Positions 1 through 5,827 of a DNA stretch of 10,119 nucleotides are shown one piece after another. The stretch's first letter is position 1; the number at the start of each line of letters is the position of its first letter. The translations under genes were made by a program, and so were the position numbers. The stretch is from an uncultured Erysipelotrichaceae bacterium (lineage in GTDB: Bacteria; Bacillota_I; Bacilli_A; RF39; UBA660), in assembly GCA_902766815.1 (NCBI GenBank), contig CACXEZ010000060.1, positions 1 through 10,119 of the forward strand, in the 5' to 3' direction. The notes under the pieces were generated by a model, which was not told the DNA's origin, searched no databases, and saw only the letters and a program-made list of their open reading frames with translations.

Positions 1-1
1 A

Positions 2-442
2 CAAGCTGATGATGTTACTGAAGTCGCTAAATATTCTGCTAAATGGGCAGCTGAAAAATTAGGGGTTCCAGTATTAAAAAATGATTCAGGCTTATTTGTT
101 AAAAGTCTAAAAGGTTTCCCTGGAGTATATACTCATTATGCTGATGATACCATTGGCGTTGATGGTTTATTAACATTAATGGAAGGTATTGAAGATAGAG
201 AAGCTTACTTTAAAGAATCTATTGCTTATTGTGTACCTGGAGAAGAACCAATTGTTTTTGAAGGTATCACAAAAGGTACTATTGCCAAAGAAAAATCTGG
301 TGAATATGGCTGGAGTTGGGACTTTGTCTTCATTCCAGAAGGCGAAGAAAAAACACTAGGTTGCTTTCCAGACGAAGAAAGATGGAAATTCTGGAGTTTA
401 GATTCTTATAAAAAATTAGTAGATTATTTGGAAAAAAAATAA
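2..442 (+). CDS. Ham1/RdgB-type non-canonical purine NTP pyrophosphatase, 5'-truncated by the window edge
   Basis: Frame 2 is open from the first bases to TAA at 440-442, giving 146 residues; about 45-50 N-terminal residues should lie upstream. The family hydrolyses dITP/XTP-like nucleotides to monophosphate plus pyrophosphate in the cytosol, keeping deaminated purines out of DNA. Visible signatures are NDSGLFV (visible residues 27-33, with the DSG aspartate equivalent to the catalytic Asp), KGFPGVYTHY just after it, and a GWSWDFVFIPEGEEKT segment that replaces the usual GFGYDPxFxPxGxxKT. The usual C-terminal SHR base-recognition motif is not seen; the corresponding stretch reads WKFWSLDSYKK. 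The fold is therefore clear but nucleotide specificity may differ from E. coli RdgB. The next gene starts 20 bases downstream, so the two may be co-transcribed. Isoleucine codons here are ATT/ATC only, unlike the central operon. An internal ATG at 179 is not the start, because conserved sequence continues upstream of it. Confidence 0.85.
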   Translation, partial: QADDVTEVAKYSAKWAAEKLGVPVLKNDSGLFVKSLKGFPGVYTHYADDTIGVDGLLTLMEGIEDREAYFKESIAYCVPGEEPIVFEGITKGTIAKEKSGEYGWSWDFVFIPEGEEKTLGCFPDEERWKFWSLDSYKKLVDYLEKK

Positions 443-450
443 TAAATATA

Positions 451-456
451 GAGGTG
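451..456 (+). promoter_or_regulatory. Ribosome binding site deciding the GrpB start
   Basis: GAGGTG lies six bases before a GTG at 463. A GTG at 454 is in the same frame but sits inside this site, so it would have no site of its own. This favours 463 as the start. Confidence 0.6.
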
Positions 457-462
457 AATATC

Positions 463-987
463 GTGGCCCTAAAAAGAGGAATAGTAAAATTAGAAGCTTA
501 TAATAAAAATTGGAAAAAAGAATATCAAAAAGAAGAAAAAATTTTAAAAGATATTTTAAAAGATAAGATTATCGAAATTGAACATGTTGGTAGTACTTCA
601 ATTGAAGGATTACAAGCTAAACCAATTATTGATATTCTAATTGTAATTAAAAGTTTTGATAAAATATCTGAAATAGAAAAATTATTAAAAGATTATGGCT
701 ATATTAATCATGGTGATCATGGTATACCAAATAGATGCTTTTTTACAAAAGGACCAGATGATGCCAGAACTCATTATATTCATTTTACTACTCCAAATAG
801 CGATACATTTTATAATTTAATATACTTTAAAGAATATTTAAATAATCATCCAGAATATAAAGAAAAATATTGTAAGTTAAAAAATGAATTAGCAGAAAAA
901 TATGCTGATGATAGGCCCAAGTATACTCAAGGTAAAAGTGATTTTATTAGTAAGGTAATTAAACTAGCCAAAGAAGAGTATAAATAA
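463..987 (+). CDS. GrpB family (UPF0157) protein, nucleotidyltransferase-fold
   Basis: A protein of 174 residues from the GTG at 463, which has a GAGGTG site six bases upstream. The GTG at 454 would add three residues but lies within that site. The sequence follows the GrpB/UPF0157 pattern: VKLEAYNKNW near the N terminus, the EHVGSTSIEGLQAKPIID signature at about residues 40-57 (Gly-Ser plus Asp of the nucleotidyltransferase superfamily), a HGIPNRCFFTKG segment and a C-terminal FYNLIYFKEYLNNHPE to YTQGKSDFI block. Length fits the family, which is usually 165-180 residues. The biochemical role is not established; relatives are fused to dephospho-CoA kinase in some actinobacteria, and a nucleotidyl-transfer role is inferred from the fold only. 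It is soluble, with no signal peptide or membrane segment. Ile codons are mostly ATT (5 of 20 ATA), like the upstream gene, so it belongs to the core flank. No convincing terminator follows it. Confidence 0.88.
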   Translation: MALKRGIVKLEAYNKNWKKEYQKEEKILKDILKDKIIEIEHVGSTSIEGLQAKPIIDILIVIKSFDKISEIEKLLKDYGYINHGDHGIPNRCFFTKGPDDARTHYIHFTTPNSDTFYNLIYFKEYLNNHPEYKEKYCKLKNELAEKYADDRPKYTQGKSDFISKVIKLAKEEYK

Positions 988-1083
988 TAAATGAAAATGT
1001 TTATAAATGTGACAAAAAGAATGCGTTTTATTGGCAAAAACAAAAAAAGAAACTACAATAATAACCATTAAAAAGAGAGCGAT

Positions 1084-1130
1084 TAATAATTAATAAAATT
1101 GTAATATCTCCTACGTATAATAATTAATAA
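1084..1130 (+). repeat. 13-base direct repeat flanking the putative operon -10 region
   Basis: TAATAATTAATAA occurs at 1084-1096 and again at 1118-1130, 34 bases apart start to start (a little over three helical turns). The second copy begins inside the TATAAT box. The sequence is very AT-rich, so chance or slippage is possible; operator half-sites are the alternative. Confidence 0.4.
1093..1121 (+). promoter_or_regulatory. Putative promoter of the nonulosonate operon
   Basis: A perfect TATAAT -10 hexamer lies at 1116-1121. The position 17 bases upstream (1093-1098, ATAAAA) is a poor -35, so the promoter may be weak or activator-dependent. Transcription would start near 1128, leaving about 20 bases of leader that include the GGAGGG ribosome site at 1139-1144. 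It lies in the only long spacer before the operon (988-1148), which otherwise holds no recognised gene. Assignment rests on sequence alone. Confidence 0.4.
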
Positions 1131-1148
1131 TTCACAATGGAGGGTTAA

Positions 1149-1631
1149 ATGTGTAATAATATTAAATTGTTTTTAGTTGATTGCGACGGAGTTTTAACAG
1201 ACGGAGGAATGTATTATTTCGAATCTAAAGATGAAGCAAAAAAATTTAACACCAGGGATGGAATGGCTTTTAAAATGTTAAAGGAAAAGGATATAAAAAT
1301 TGGTATAATAACTGGAGAAAAAAGCAAAATTGTATTAAAACGTGGAAAAAAATTAAAAATGGACTATGTGTTTCTTAATGTAAAGGATAAAGTTTTCGCT
1401 GCTGATAAGATAATTAAAGAATTAAAAATTGATTATAACGACGTTTTATATGTTGGTGATGACATAAATGATTTAGAACTTCTTAAAAAGGTAGGGATCA
1501 GTGCATGTCCAATTGATGCTGAAGAAAAAGTAAAAAAAGTTTGCAAATATATTTCAGTTAAAACAGGTGGCAATGGAGTTATTAGAGATATTTATAATGA
1601 ATTATTCGATAATGAGGGCAAATATGAATGA
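1149..1631 (+). CDS. KdsC-type HAD phosphatase, likely nonulosonate-9-phosphate phosphatase
   Basis: A 160-residue type C0 HAD hydrolase, the usual size for KdsC (KDO-8-phosphate phosphatase) and KDN-9-phosphate phosphatase. Motif I is FLVDCDGVLTDGG with nucleophile D11 and acid/base D13. Motif II is T55 in IITGEKS, the motif III Lys is K81 in NVKDKV, and motif IV is YVGDDIND with D104/D105. A glycine-rich C-terminal TGGNGVIRD segment, typical of KdsC tetramers, is present. Start ATG 1149 has GGAGGG five bases upstream. It would remove the phosphate from a 2-keto-3-deoxy sugar acid made by the NeuB-like enzyme two genes downstream, before CMP activation. E57 and K68 align, by my recollection and with an offset of one, with Glu56 and Lys67 reported to mark KDN-9-phosphate rather than KDO phosphatases. 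No KDO pathway genes are present, so I favour a nine-carbon acid. First gene of the operon; it overlaps the next by eight bases. Confidence 0.85.
   Translation: MCNNIKLFLVDCDGVLTDGGMYYFESKDEAKKFNTRDGMAFKMLKEKDIKIGIITGEKSKIVLKRGKKLKMDYVFLNVKDKVFAADKIIKELKIDYNDVLYVGDDINDLELLKKVGISACPIDAEEKVKKVCKYISVKTGGNGVIRDIYNELFDNEGKYE
1614..1618 (+). promoter_or_regulatory. Ribosome binding site deciding the start of the ParB-like gene
   Basis: GAGGG lies five bases before the ATG at 1624, inside the end of the phosphatase gene. This favours 1624 over an in-frame GTG at 1567 that has no good site and would overlap the phosphatase by 65 bases. Confidence 0.65.
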
Positions 1632-2145
1632 TGAGTTAATAAAGTTATTTGAAATACCAGAAATAAAAGTAACTGTTGATACATTTTGGTTTTTTAAACA
1701 CTGTATGAAGGATAATTATTTTAATGCGCATATAATGGTAAGGCTAATAGCTATAGATTGTTTTTATGGAAAAAATGAGTATGGCTGGGATTGGTATAAT
1801 AAAATGCAAACTAAAAGGGTAAAAGACAATCCATTAATACCAAAACATATGGCTAATCATGAAAAAGAATTTAAAGAATTAATAAAGAGTTTTGAGAAAA
1901 ATGGTTATATTGATAAATATCCCATTGTTGTTAATAAAGATTTACTCTTTATTGATGGTGCACATAGATTAGCATTAGCACTATACTTTGGAATTGATAG
2001 AATACCAATAACAATTGACAAAAATTATTATAATTTTGAAAGCAAAGACTATTCTTTTGATTGGTTTGAGAAGAAAAATATGGGATACATCAAAGAAGAA
2101 GCAATGAAAAAATATGAGCAAATTTGTCGTAAATATGGGGGATAA
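1624..2145 (+). CDS. ParB/sulfiredoxin-fold protein of a sugar cassette, function unknown
   Basis: A 173-residue soluble protein. The recognisable part is at about residues 99-130: YPIVVNKDLLFIDGAHRLAL followed by ALYFGIDRIPITI. This is the ParB/Srx pattern of a beta strand, D-G-x-H-R (D111, G112, H114, R115), a helix, then a G-x-x-x-I-P-V/I strand. There is no helix-turn-helix domain and no chromosome-partition neighbour, so it is not a partition ParB. The N-terminal half is rich in Trp, Phe and Tyr and is not recognised. The ParB/Srx fold includes nucleotide-using enzymes: sulfiredoxin, ParB CTPases and the free-serine kinases SerK and SbnI. A small-molecule kinase or nucleotide-dependent role in making or modifying the sugar is therefore possible, but this is inference. 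The start overlaps the phosphatase by eight bases and the synthase begins two bases after the stop, so translation is probably coupled with both. The family assignment rests on one motif block. Confidence 0.7.
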   Translation: MNDELIKLFEIPEIKVTVDTFWFFKHCMKDNYFNAHIMVRLIAIDCFYGKNEYGWDWYNKMQTKRVKDNPLIPKHMANHEKEFKELIKSFEKNGYIDKYPIVVNKDLLFIDGAHRLALALYFGIDRIPITIDKNYYNFESKDYSFDWFEKKNMGYIKEEAMKKYEQICRKYGG

Positions 2146-2147
2146 GA

Positions 2148-3017
2148 ATGATTGAATACAAAAAACCAACATTTGTTGCCGAATTATGTTGCAATCATAT
2201 GGGAAGCATGGATATAGCTAAAATAATGATTGATTTAGCAGCTGAAGCCGGAGTTGACATTGTTAAATTTCAAAAAAGAAATATCGATGACTGGCATCTT
2301 AGAAAACCAGAAATATATAATAAACAGCATCAAAATAAAGCAAATGCTTTTGGTGAAACATATAAAGAACACAGAATGTTTTTAGAATTTGATTTCTCAC
2401 AGCATAAAGAATTGAAAAAATATTGTGACTCAAAAGGAATTGAATATAGTGCATCAGTTTGGGATTTGCAATCAGCAAAAGAAATTTGTTCATTAAAACC
2501 CAAAATGATTAAAATTGCTTCAGCATGTAATAATAATTTAGAAATGTTAGATTGGATATGTAAAAACTATAAAGGTGAAATACATTTATCAGTTGGAATG
2601 ACATCTAGAGATGAAATAGACAATATAGTCACACTTTTTAGTAAAAATAAAAGAGCATGTGACTTGTACCTATATGCATGTACTTCTGGATATCCCGTAG
2701 ATTATAAGGATATGTGTATTTTAGAAATAACATATTTAAAAGAAAAGTATGGCGAAAAAATAAAAGGAATAGGATTTTCTGGACATCACATTGGAACGAC
2801 TGTTGATATTGCTGCTTACACGTTAGGAGCAGAAGTAATAGAAAGACATTTTACTATAGATAAATCACTGAAAGGTACTGATCAAAAAATGGCATTGACA
2901 AAAGATGAATTTATAAAACTTATTTCTGATATATCTAATGTTAGAGAGGCATTAACATATAAACATAAAAGTATATTAGATATAGAATGCTATAATAAGG
3001 AGAAATTAAAATGGTAA
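2148..3017 (+). CDS. NeuB-type nonulosonate (sialic-acid-like) synthase lacking the SAF domain
   Basis: A 289-residue TIM-barrel enzyme of the NeuB family, which condenses PEP with a six-carbon aldose or aldose phosphate to form a nine-carbon 2-keto-3-deoxy acid. Hallmarks: AELCCNH (11-17), AGVDIVKFQKR, KIASACNNN, HLSVGMTSRDEI, GFSGHH (G212, H213, H214) and ERHFTID (H234). H213 or H214 together with H234 match the metal-binding histidines of NeuB. GTDQK (243-247) stands where relatives have G-x-D-H-K. Bacterial NeuB proteins are usually about 340-350 residues with a C-terminal SAF (antifreeze-like) domain. This one ends right after the barrel, at KEKLKW, an ending I recall in other SAF-less relatives, so it is probably natural and not a truncation. 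The SAF Arg that contacts the N-acetyl group of ManNAc in meningococcal NeuB is therefore absent. The ribosome site GGGGGAT (2137-2142) runs into the preceding stop. It overlaps the CMP-synthetase gene by seven bases. Confidence 0.9.
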   Translation: MIEYKKPTFVAELCCNHMGSMDIAKIMIDLAAEAGVDIVKFQKRNIDDWHLRKPEIYNKQHQNKANAFGETYKEHRMFLEFDFSQHKELKKYCDSKGIEYSASVWDLQSAKEICSLKPKMIKIASACNNNLEMLDWICKNYKGEIHLSVGMTSRDEIDNIVTLFSKNKRACDLYLYACTSGYPVDYKDMCILEITYLKEKYGEKIKGIGFSGHHIGTTVDIAAYTLGAEVIERHFTIDKSLKGTDQKMALTKDEFIKLISDISNVREALTYKHKSILDIECYNKEKLKW

Positions 3018-3697
3018 AATATAACTATGTAGTATTGATCCCGGCTAGAGGCGGAAGTAAATCAATACCATTAAAGAATATTAAATCGATTGCTGGGCAG
3101 CCATTAATTTACTGGTCATTAGATGCAGCCGTAAATAGTGAAAAAATCGATAAAGTATTTGTATCAACTGATAGCAAAGAAATAAAAGAAGTGGTACTAG
3201 CTTACGATAAAATAAATAAAGAAAAAATAGAAGTTATAGATAGAAGTCCAGAATGTTCAGTTGATACAGCATCAACAGAATCAGTAATGTTCGATTTTTC
3301 TAGCAAAATAGATTATAAAAATTTAGTTCTGATTCAATGTACTAATCCGATGATTACAACTAAAGATATAGATGAAGCAATAAAAATACATCCAAACTAT
3401 GACAGTGTGTTATCAACAGTAGTGCAAAAAAGATTTTATTGGCATTTAAATCCTGATGGAAGTATTAATGAAATTGGACATAGTATAAAAAAAAGGCCAA
3501 GGCGACAAGACTGGGATGGAGTGCTAGCTGAAAATGGTTCAATATATATTATATCAAAAGAAAATCTTTATAAAGGCAAATGCAGATTATATGGGAAAAT
3601 AGGCACCTATATTATGGATGATAGTAGTTACTATGAAATAGATGAAGAAACTGATTGGATTATTATTGAAAATCTATTAAAAAGCAGAAAAAAATAA
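3011..3697 (+). CDS. NeuA-type CMP-nonulosonate (acylneuraminate) cytidylyltransferase
   Basis: A 228-residue enzyme of the CMP-NeuAc/CMP-KDO synthetase family, which joins CTP and the free sugar acid to give CMP-sugar and pyrophosphate. The nucleotide-binding signature IPARGGSKSIPLKN is at residues 10-23. It is followed by GQPLIYWSL, VFVSTDSKEI, DTASTES and LIQCTNPM (the family's Q-x-T-x-P element), then a basic KKRPRRQDW segment, ENGSIYI, and a C-terminal YEIDEETDW containing the acidic metal-binding region. Length matches single-domain NeuA. Start ATG 3011 has AAGGAG (2997-3002) eight bases upstream and lies inside the end of the synthase gene, so translation is coupled. KdsB is a related alternative but normally pairs with KdsA and KdsD, which are absent; the NeuB-like partner makes a CMP-nonulosonate more likely. 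By hand count 14 of 28 Ile codons are ATA, well above the flanking genes. Confidence 0.9.
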   Translation: MVKYNYVVLIPARGGSKSIPLKNIKSIAGQPLIYWSLDAAVNSEKIDKVFVSTDSKEIKEVVLAYDKINKEKIEVIDRSPECSVDTASTESVMFDFSSKIDYKNLVLIQCTNPMITTKDIDEAIKIHPNYDSVLSTVVQKRFYWHLNPDGSINEIGHSIKKRPRRQDWDGVLAENGSIYIISKENLYKGKCRLYGKIGTYIMDDSSYYEIDEETDWIIIENLLKSRKK

Positions 3698-3721
3698 GTA
3701 TTATTTTTTTGGGGGTAACAG

Positions 3722-4201
3722 ATGTTAAGTATAGGAATTATATGGAATTGTGCGTACGAATATAGTAATCAAATAATAAAAGACATAAATGATAAGACAT
3801 CAGTAATAGGATCAATATCTATTGACTTAGGTAATAAGTATATAGATTTTGTAAAGGATATTTATGCAAGTGAACAAATGGAAGAATGGAAGATAGAAAA
3901 GAAAATTAATTATATGCTTTTGAATGAGAATAGAAACATTACAATCATATTTTTTGAGTTTGATAACAGTGAAATTGAATATCATCCTTTTAAGAAAAAA
4001 AATGTCTTTTCAAAATTAGAAAATTGTAAAACTTTCATTAGAGAAAAATATAAACCATATGTAGAAAATTATACATTTGATATTATATTTCATGCCACTG
4101 ATAATATAACAGAGCTTAAAAACTGTTTTAATGTAATAATATCTTATATAGATTTAAAAACTACTGAAAAAGTTTTAAAACTAATTAGCAACAAAATATA
4201 A
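3722..4201 (+). CDS. Unrecognised 159-residue cytosolic protein of the sugar operon
   Basis: I do not recognise this protein with confidence. It is soluble, with no signal peptide or membrane helix, and looks like alternating alpha/beta. It opens with a hydrophobic strand (LSIGIIWNCAYEY). A second strand NITIIFFEFDN lies mid-protein. Near the C-terminal half a KCKTF-like stretch (NCKTFIREKYKPY) leads to FDIIFHATDNITELKNC. The last block, H-A-T-D/N-x-x-x-E, reminds me of proteins next to surface-polysaccharide glycosyltransferases that carry a YRE...HKIHATN...ET pattern, but this is a memory-based resemblance only. The start is ATG 3722 behind an unusual TTTTTTTGGGGGT site (GGGGG 3711-3715). 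It sits between the CMP-sugar synthetase (24-base gap) and the radical SAM enzyme (21 bases to its preferred start). Position suggests a role in the same pathway, such as transfer to the acceptor or sugar modification. No catalytic residues can be assigned. Confidence 0.75.
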   Translation: MLSIGIIWNCAYEYSNQIIKDINDKTSVIGSISIDLGNKYIDFVKDIYASEQMEEWKIEKKINYMLLNENRNITIIFFEFDNSEIEYHPFKKKNVFSKLENCKTFIREKYKPYVENYTFDIIFHATDNITELKNCFNVIISYIDLKTTEKVLKLISNKI

Positions 4202-4212
4202 TTAATAAATGT

Positions 4213-4218
4213 GGTGAT
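4213..4218 (+). promoter_or_regulatory. Ribosome binding site deciding the radical SAM start
   Basis: GGTGAT lies four bases before ATG 4223. The in-frame GTG codons at 4211 and 4214 overlap this site and have no site of their own, so 4223 is preferred. Confidence 0.5.
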
Positions 4219-4222
4219 TGAA

Positions 4223-5251
4223 ATGGGTAACTTAATGAATAGAATAAATGAAATTACGAAAGTAGAAAATGGAGACATATGTCCACCATTTCCCCAAAAA
4301 AATTTGCTAATTGAAATAACAAATATTTGTAATAGCAATTGTATTTTTTGTGCAAATAGTAAAATGAAAAGAAAAAGAAAATACATAAAAAAAGAATTAG
4401 TCATAAATGTTTTAAAACAAGCATATCAATTGGGAACAAGAGAAGTTGGCTTTTATACTACTGGAGAACCATTATTAGATAAAAATTTAAATGAATATAT
4501 TGCCATGGCTAAAGACATAGGATATAACTATGTTTATATAACAACTAATGGAATTCTACTAGATAAATCCAAAGCTCAAGAACTGATTAATTCTGAAATA
4601 GATAGTATTAAATTATCAATTAATGGTATTAATAACAAAGATTATAAATTTATTCATGGAACAGATAAGTATGACACAGTTATGAATAATTTAAGGGACC
4701 TATATAATCTCAGAAAAAGAACGAAGTCAAGCTTTAAAATATATGTGTCATATATTTCTACAAGATATACCGATTATGATATAAATATTATAAAAAATAA
4801 TTTTAAAAAGTATTGTGATGAAGTAGTAATAGTAAATGTTAGAAATCAAGCAGGGATGATGCCAGAAATAAATAAAACATTATCTTGTATAAATACTAAC
4901 AACAAAGTACAAGCTGATAGAGTAGTGCCATGCCACTATGTTTTTGACACAATTAATGTAACATGTGAGGGTTTTTTAACAGCTTGTTGTACTGATTTTG
5001 AAAATTATCTAGTTTATGCCGATTTAAATAAGACAACACTAAAAGAAGCATGGCATAATGAAATAATAACTTCCCTAAGAAAGAAACACTTGGAAAATAA
5101 GTTGGGAAATACTCTATGTAATAATTGCATAAATTGTTCTTATAGTATTCCTAGCCCTCTATGCAGAGAATACATAGAAACAGAAATAGGTGAAGAGACT
5201 TTTAATAGCAATAGTGTGGAAAAAAGAATTCAAAAAAAGTTAAAAATGTAA
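4223..5251 (+). CDS. Radical SAM/SPASM enzyme, probable sugar- or glycan-modifying
   Basis: A 342-residue radical SAM enzyme. The canonical C-x3-C-x2-C that binds the [4Fe-4S] cluster reducing S-adenosylmethionine is C36, C40, C43 (ITNICNSNCIFC). A GEP motif (G81-P83, TTGEPLLD) and the YVYITTNGI and SIKLSINGI strands of the barrel follow. The C-terminal part carries eight cysteines: C237, C248, C255, C256, C299, C302, C305 and C314. The arrangement (C-H-Y...C-E-G-x-L-x-x-C-C-x-D, then E-A-W and C-x2-C-x2-C) is that of a SPASM domain, which binds one or two auxiliary Fe-S clusters. SPASM proteins often modify peptides, but relatives also occur in surface-glycan clusters. No precursor peptide is seen nearby and the neighbours are sugar enzymes. 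I therefore infer oxidation, epimerisation or deoxygenation of the sugar acid or its carrier, or modification of a protein acceptor. The reaction cannot be read from sequence. Conditions for use of the clusters would be anaerobic. Confidence 0.88.
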   Translation: MGNLMNRINEITKVENGDICPPFPQKNLLIEITNICNSNCIFCANSKMKRKRKYIKKELVINVLKQAYQLGTREVGFYTTGEPLLDKNLNEYIAMAKDIGYNYVYITTNGILLDKSKAQELINSEIDSIKLSINGINNKDYKFIHGTDKYDTVMNNLRDLYNLRKRTKSSFKIYVSYISTRYTDYDINIIKNNFKKYCDEVVIVNVRNQAGMMPEINKTLSCINTNNKVQADRVVPCHYVFDTINVTCEGFLTACCTDFENYLVYADLNKTTLKEAWHNEIITSLRKKHLENKLGNTLCNNCINCSYSIPSPLCREYIETEIGEETFNSNSVEKRIQKKLKM

Positions 5252-5267
5252 TATAAAGAACAAAGAA

Positions 5268-5273
5268 TGGAGA
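5268..5273 (+). promoter_or_regulatory. Ribosome binding site deciding the Nudix start
   Basis: GGAGAG lies eight bases before ATG 5282. The in-frame ATG at 5267 overlaps it and has only a weak AAAGA upstream. The MELIDVY N terminus from 5282 also matches the usual start of this Nudix group. Confidence 0.55.
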
Positions 5274-5281
5274 GATTACGT

Positions 5282-5827
5282 ATGGAATTAATAGATGTAT
5301 ACAATAACAGACATGAAAGTATGAATTATCAAAAAGAAAGAAAAAAATTAGAAGATGGAGAATATAGATTATCATGTTTTATATGGATAATAAATGATAG
5401 AGAAGAAATACTATTGCAGCAAAGACTAGCAACAGCAAAAAAAATGCCAAACATGTGGGGAACAACAGCTGGTGGAGTAATAAGCGGAGAAACAAGCCTA
5501 AATGGTGCTATAAGAGAACTAAGAGAGGAACTTGGAATAAATGTCAATAAAGAGGAGCTGGAATTTATAGGATCAAATAAGCGAATTAATGATTTTGTAG
5601 AAGTTTGGTTATGTAGAAAAAATATAAATATAAGTGAATTAATTTTAGAACCATCTGAAGTTCAAAATGCTCAATGGTTTAGTATAAAAGAATTTGAAAA
5701 AATGTTAAATGAAGGAACTGGAATAGATTCAGGTTACGAAATTTTCAAAATGTATTATGATAAGTTTTACGATAGGCATTATGAAATAATTGATGGAAAA
5801 CCAGTGGCAATAAAGAATGAAAAATAA
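5282..5827 (+). CDS. Nudix hydrolase (IPP-isomerase/YfcD-like group)
   Basis: A 181-residue Nudix hydrolase. The Nudix box is complete at residues 64-86 (GGVISGETSLNGAIRELREE, then LGI) and matches G-x5-E-x7-R-E-U-x-E-E-x-G-U, so the metal-binding glutamates are intact. The N-terminal MELIDVYN, the strand FIWIINDREEILLQQR and the KMPNMWGTT block before the box place it with the YfcD-like relatives of isopentenyl-diphosphate isomerase. The family cleaves nucleoside diphosphates linked to another group X; the substrate here is unknown. In this operon it might remove a toxic or misformed activated sugar, control CMP-sugar levels, or simply do housekeeping. The next gene starts 11 bases before this stop, so the two are translationally coupled, which argues for a pathway role. 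Start 5282 is chosen for its GGAGAG site. Confidence 0.88.
   Translation: MELIDVYNNRHESMNYQKERKKLEDGEYRLSCFIWIINDREEILLQQRLATAKKMPNMWGTTAGGVISGETSLNGAIRELREELGINVNKEELEFIGSNKRINDFVEVWLCRKNINISELILEPSEVQNAQWFSIKEFEKMLNEGTGIDSGYEIFKMYYDKFYDRHYEIIDGKPVAIKNEK

Noticed and set aside
1022..1041. Possible terminator after the GrpB gene (GTTTT / AAAAC pairing)
   Set aside because: The stem is only about five base pairs, mostly A-T, and no T-run follows.
991..1071. A 26-codon open frame in the spacer after the GrpB gene, encoding a very basic peptide (MKMFINVTKRMRFIGKNKK...)
   Set aside because: It has no well-placed ribosome site, no recognised family, and an A-rich stretch easily gives a Lys/Asn-rich frame by chance.
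1629..1631. Possible use of TGA as tryptophan (Mycoplasma-type code)
   Set aside because: Both TGA-ended genes would gain only a few residues, while Trp is encoded by TGG throughout and no long frame is interrupted by TGA.
1624..2145. Chromosome-partition ParB or addiction/plasmid gene
   Set aside because: There is no helix-turn-helix domain, no ParA partner and no plasmid or phage gene nearby; only the ParB/Srx fold motif is shared.
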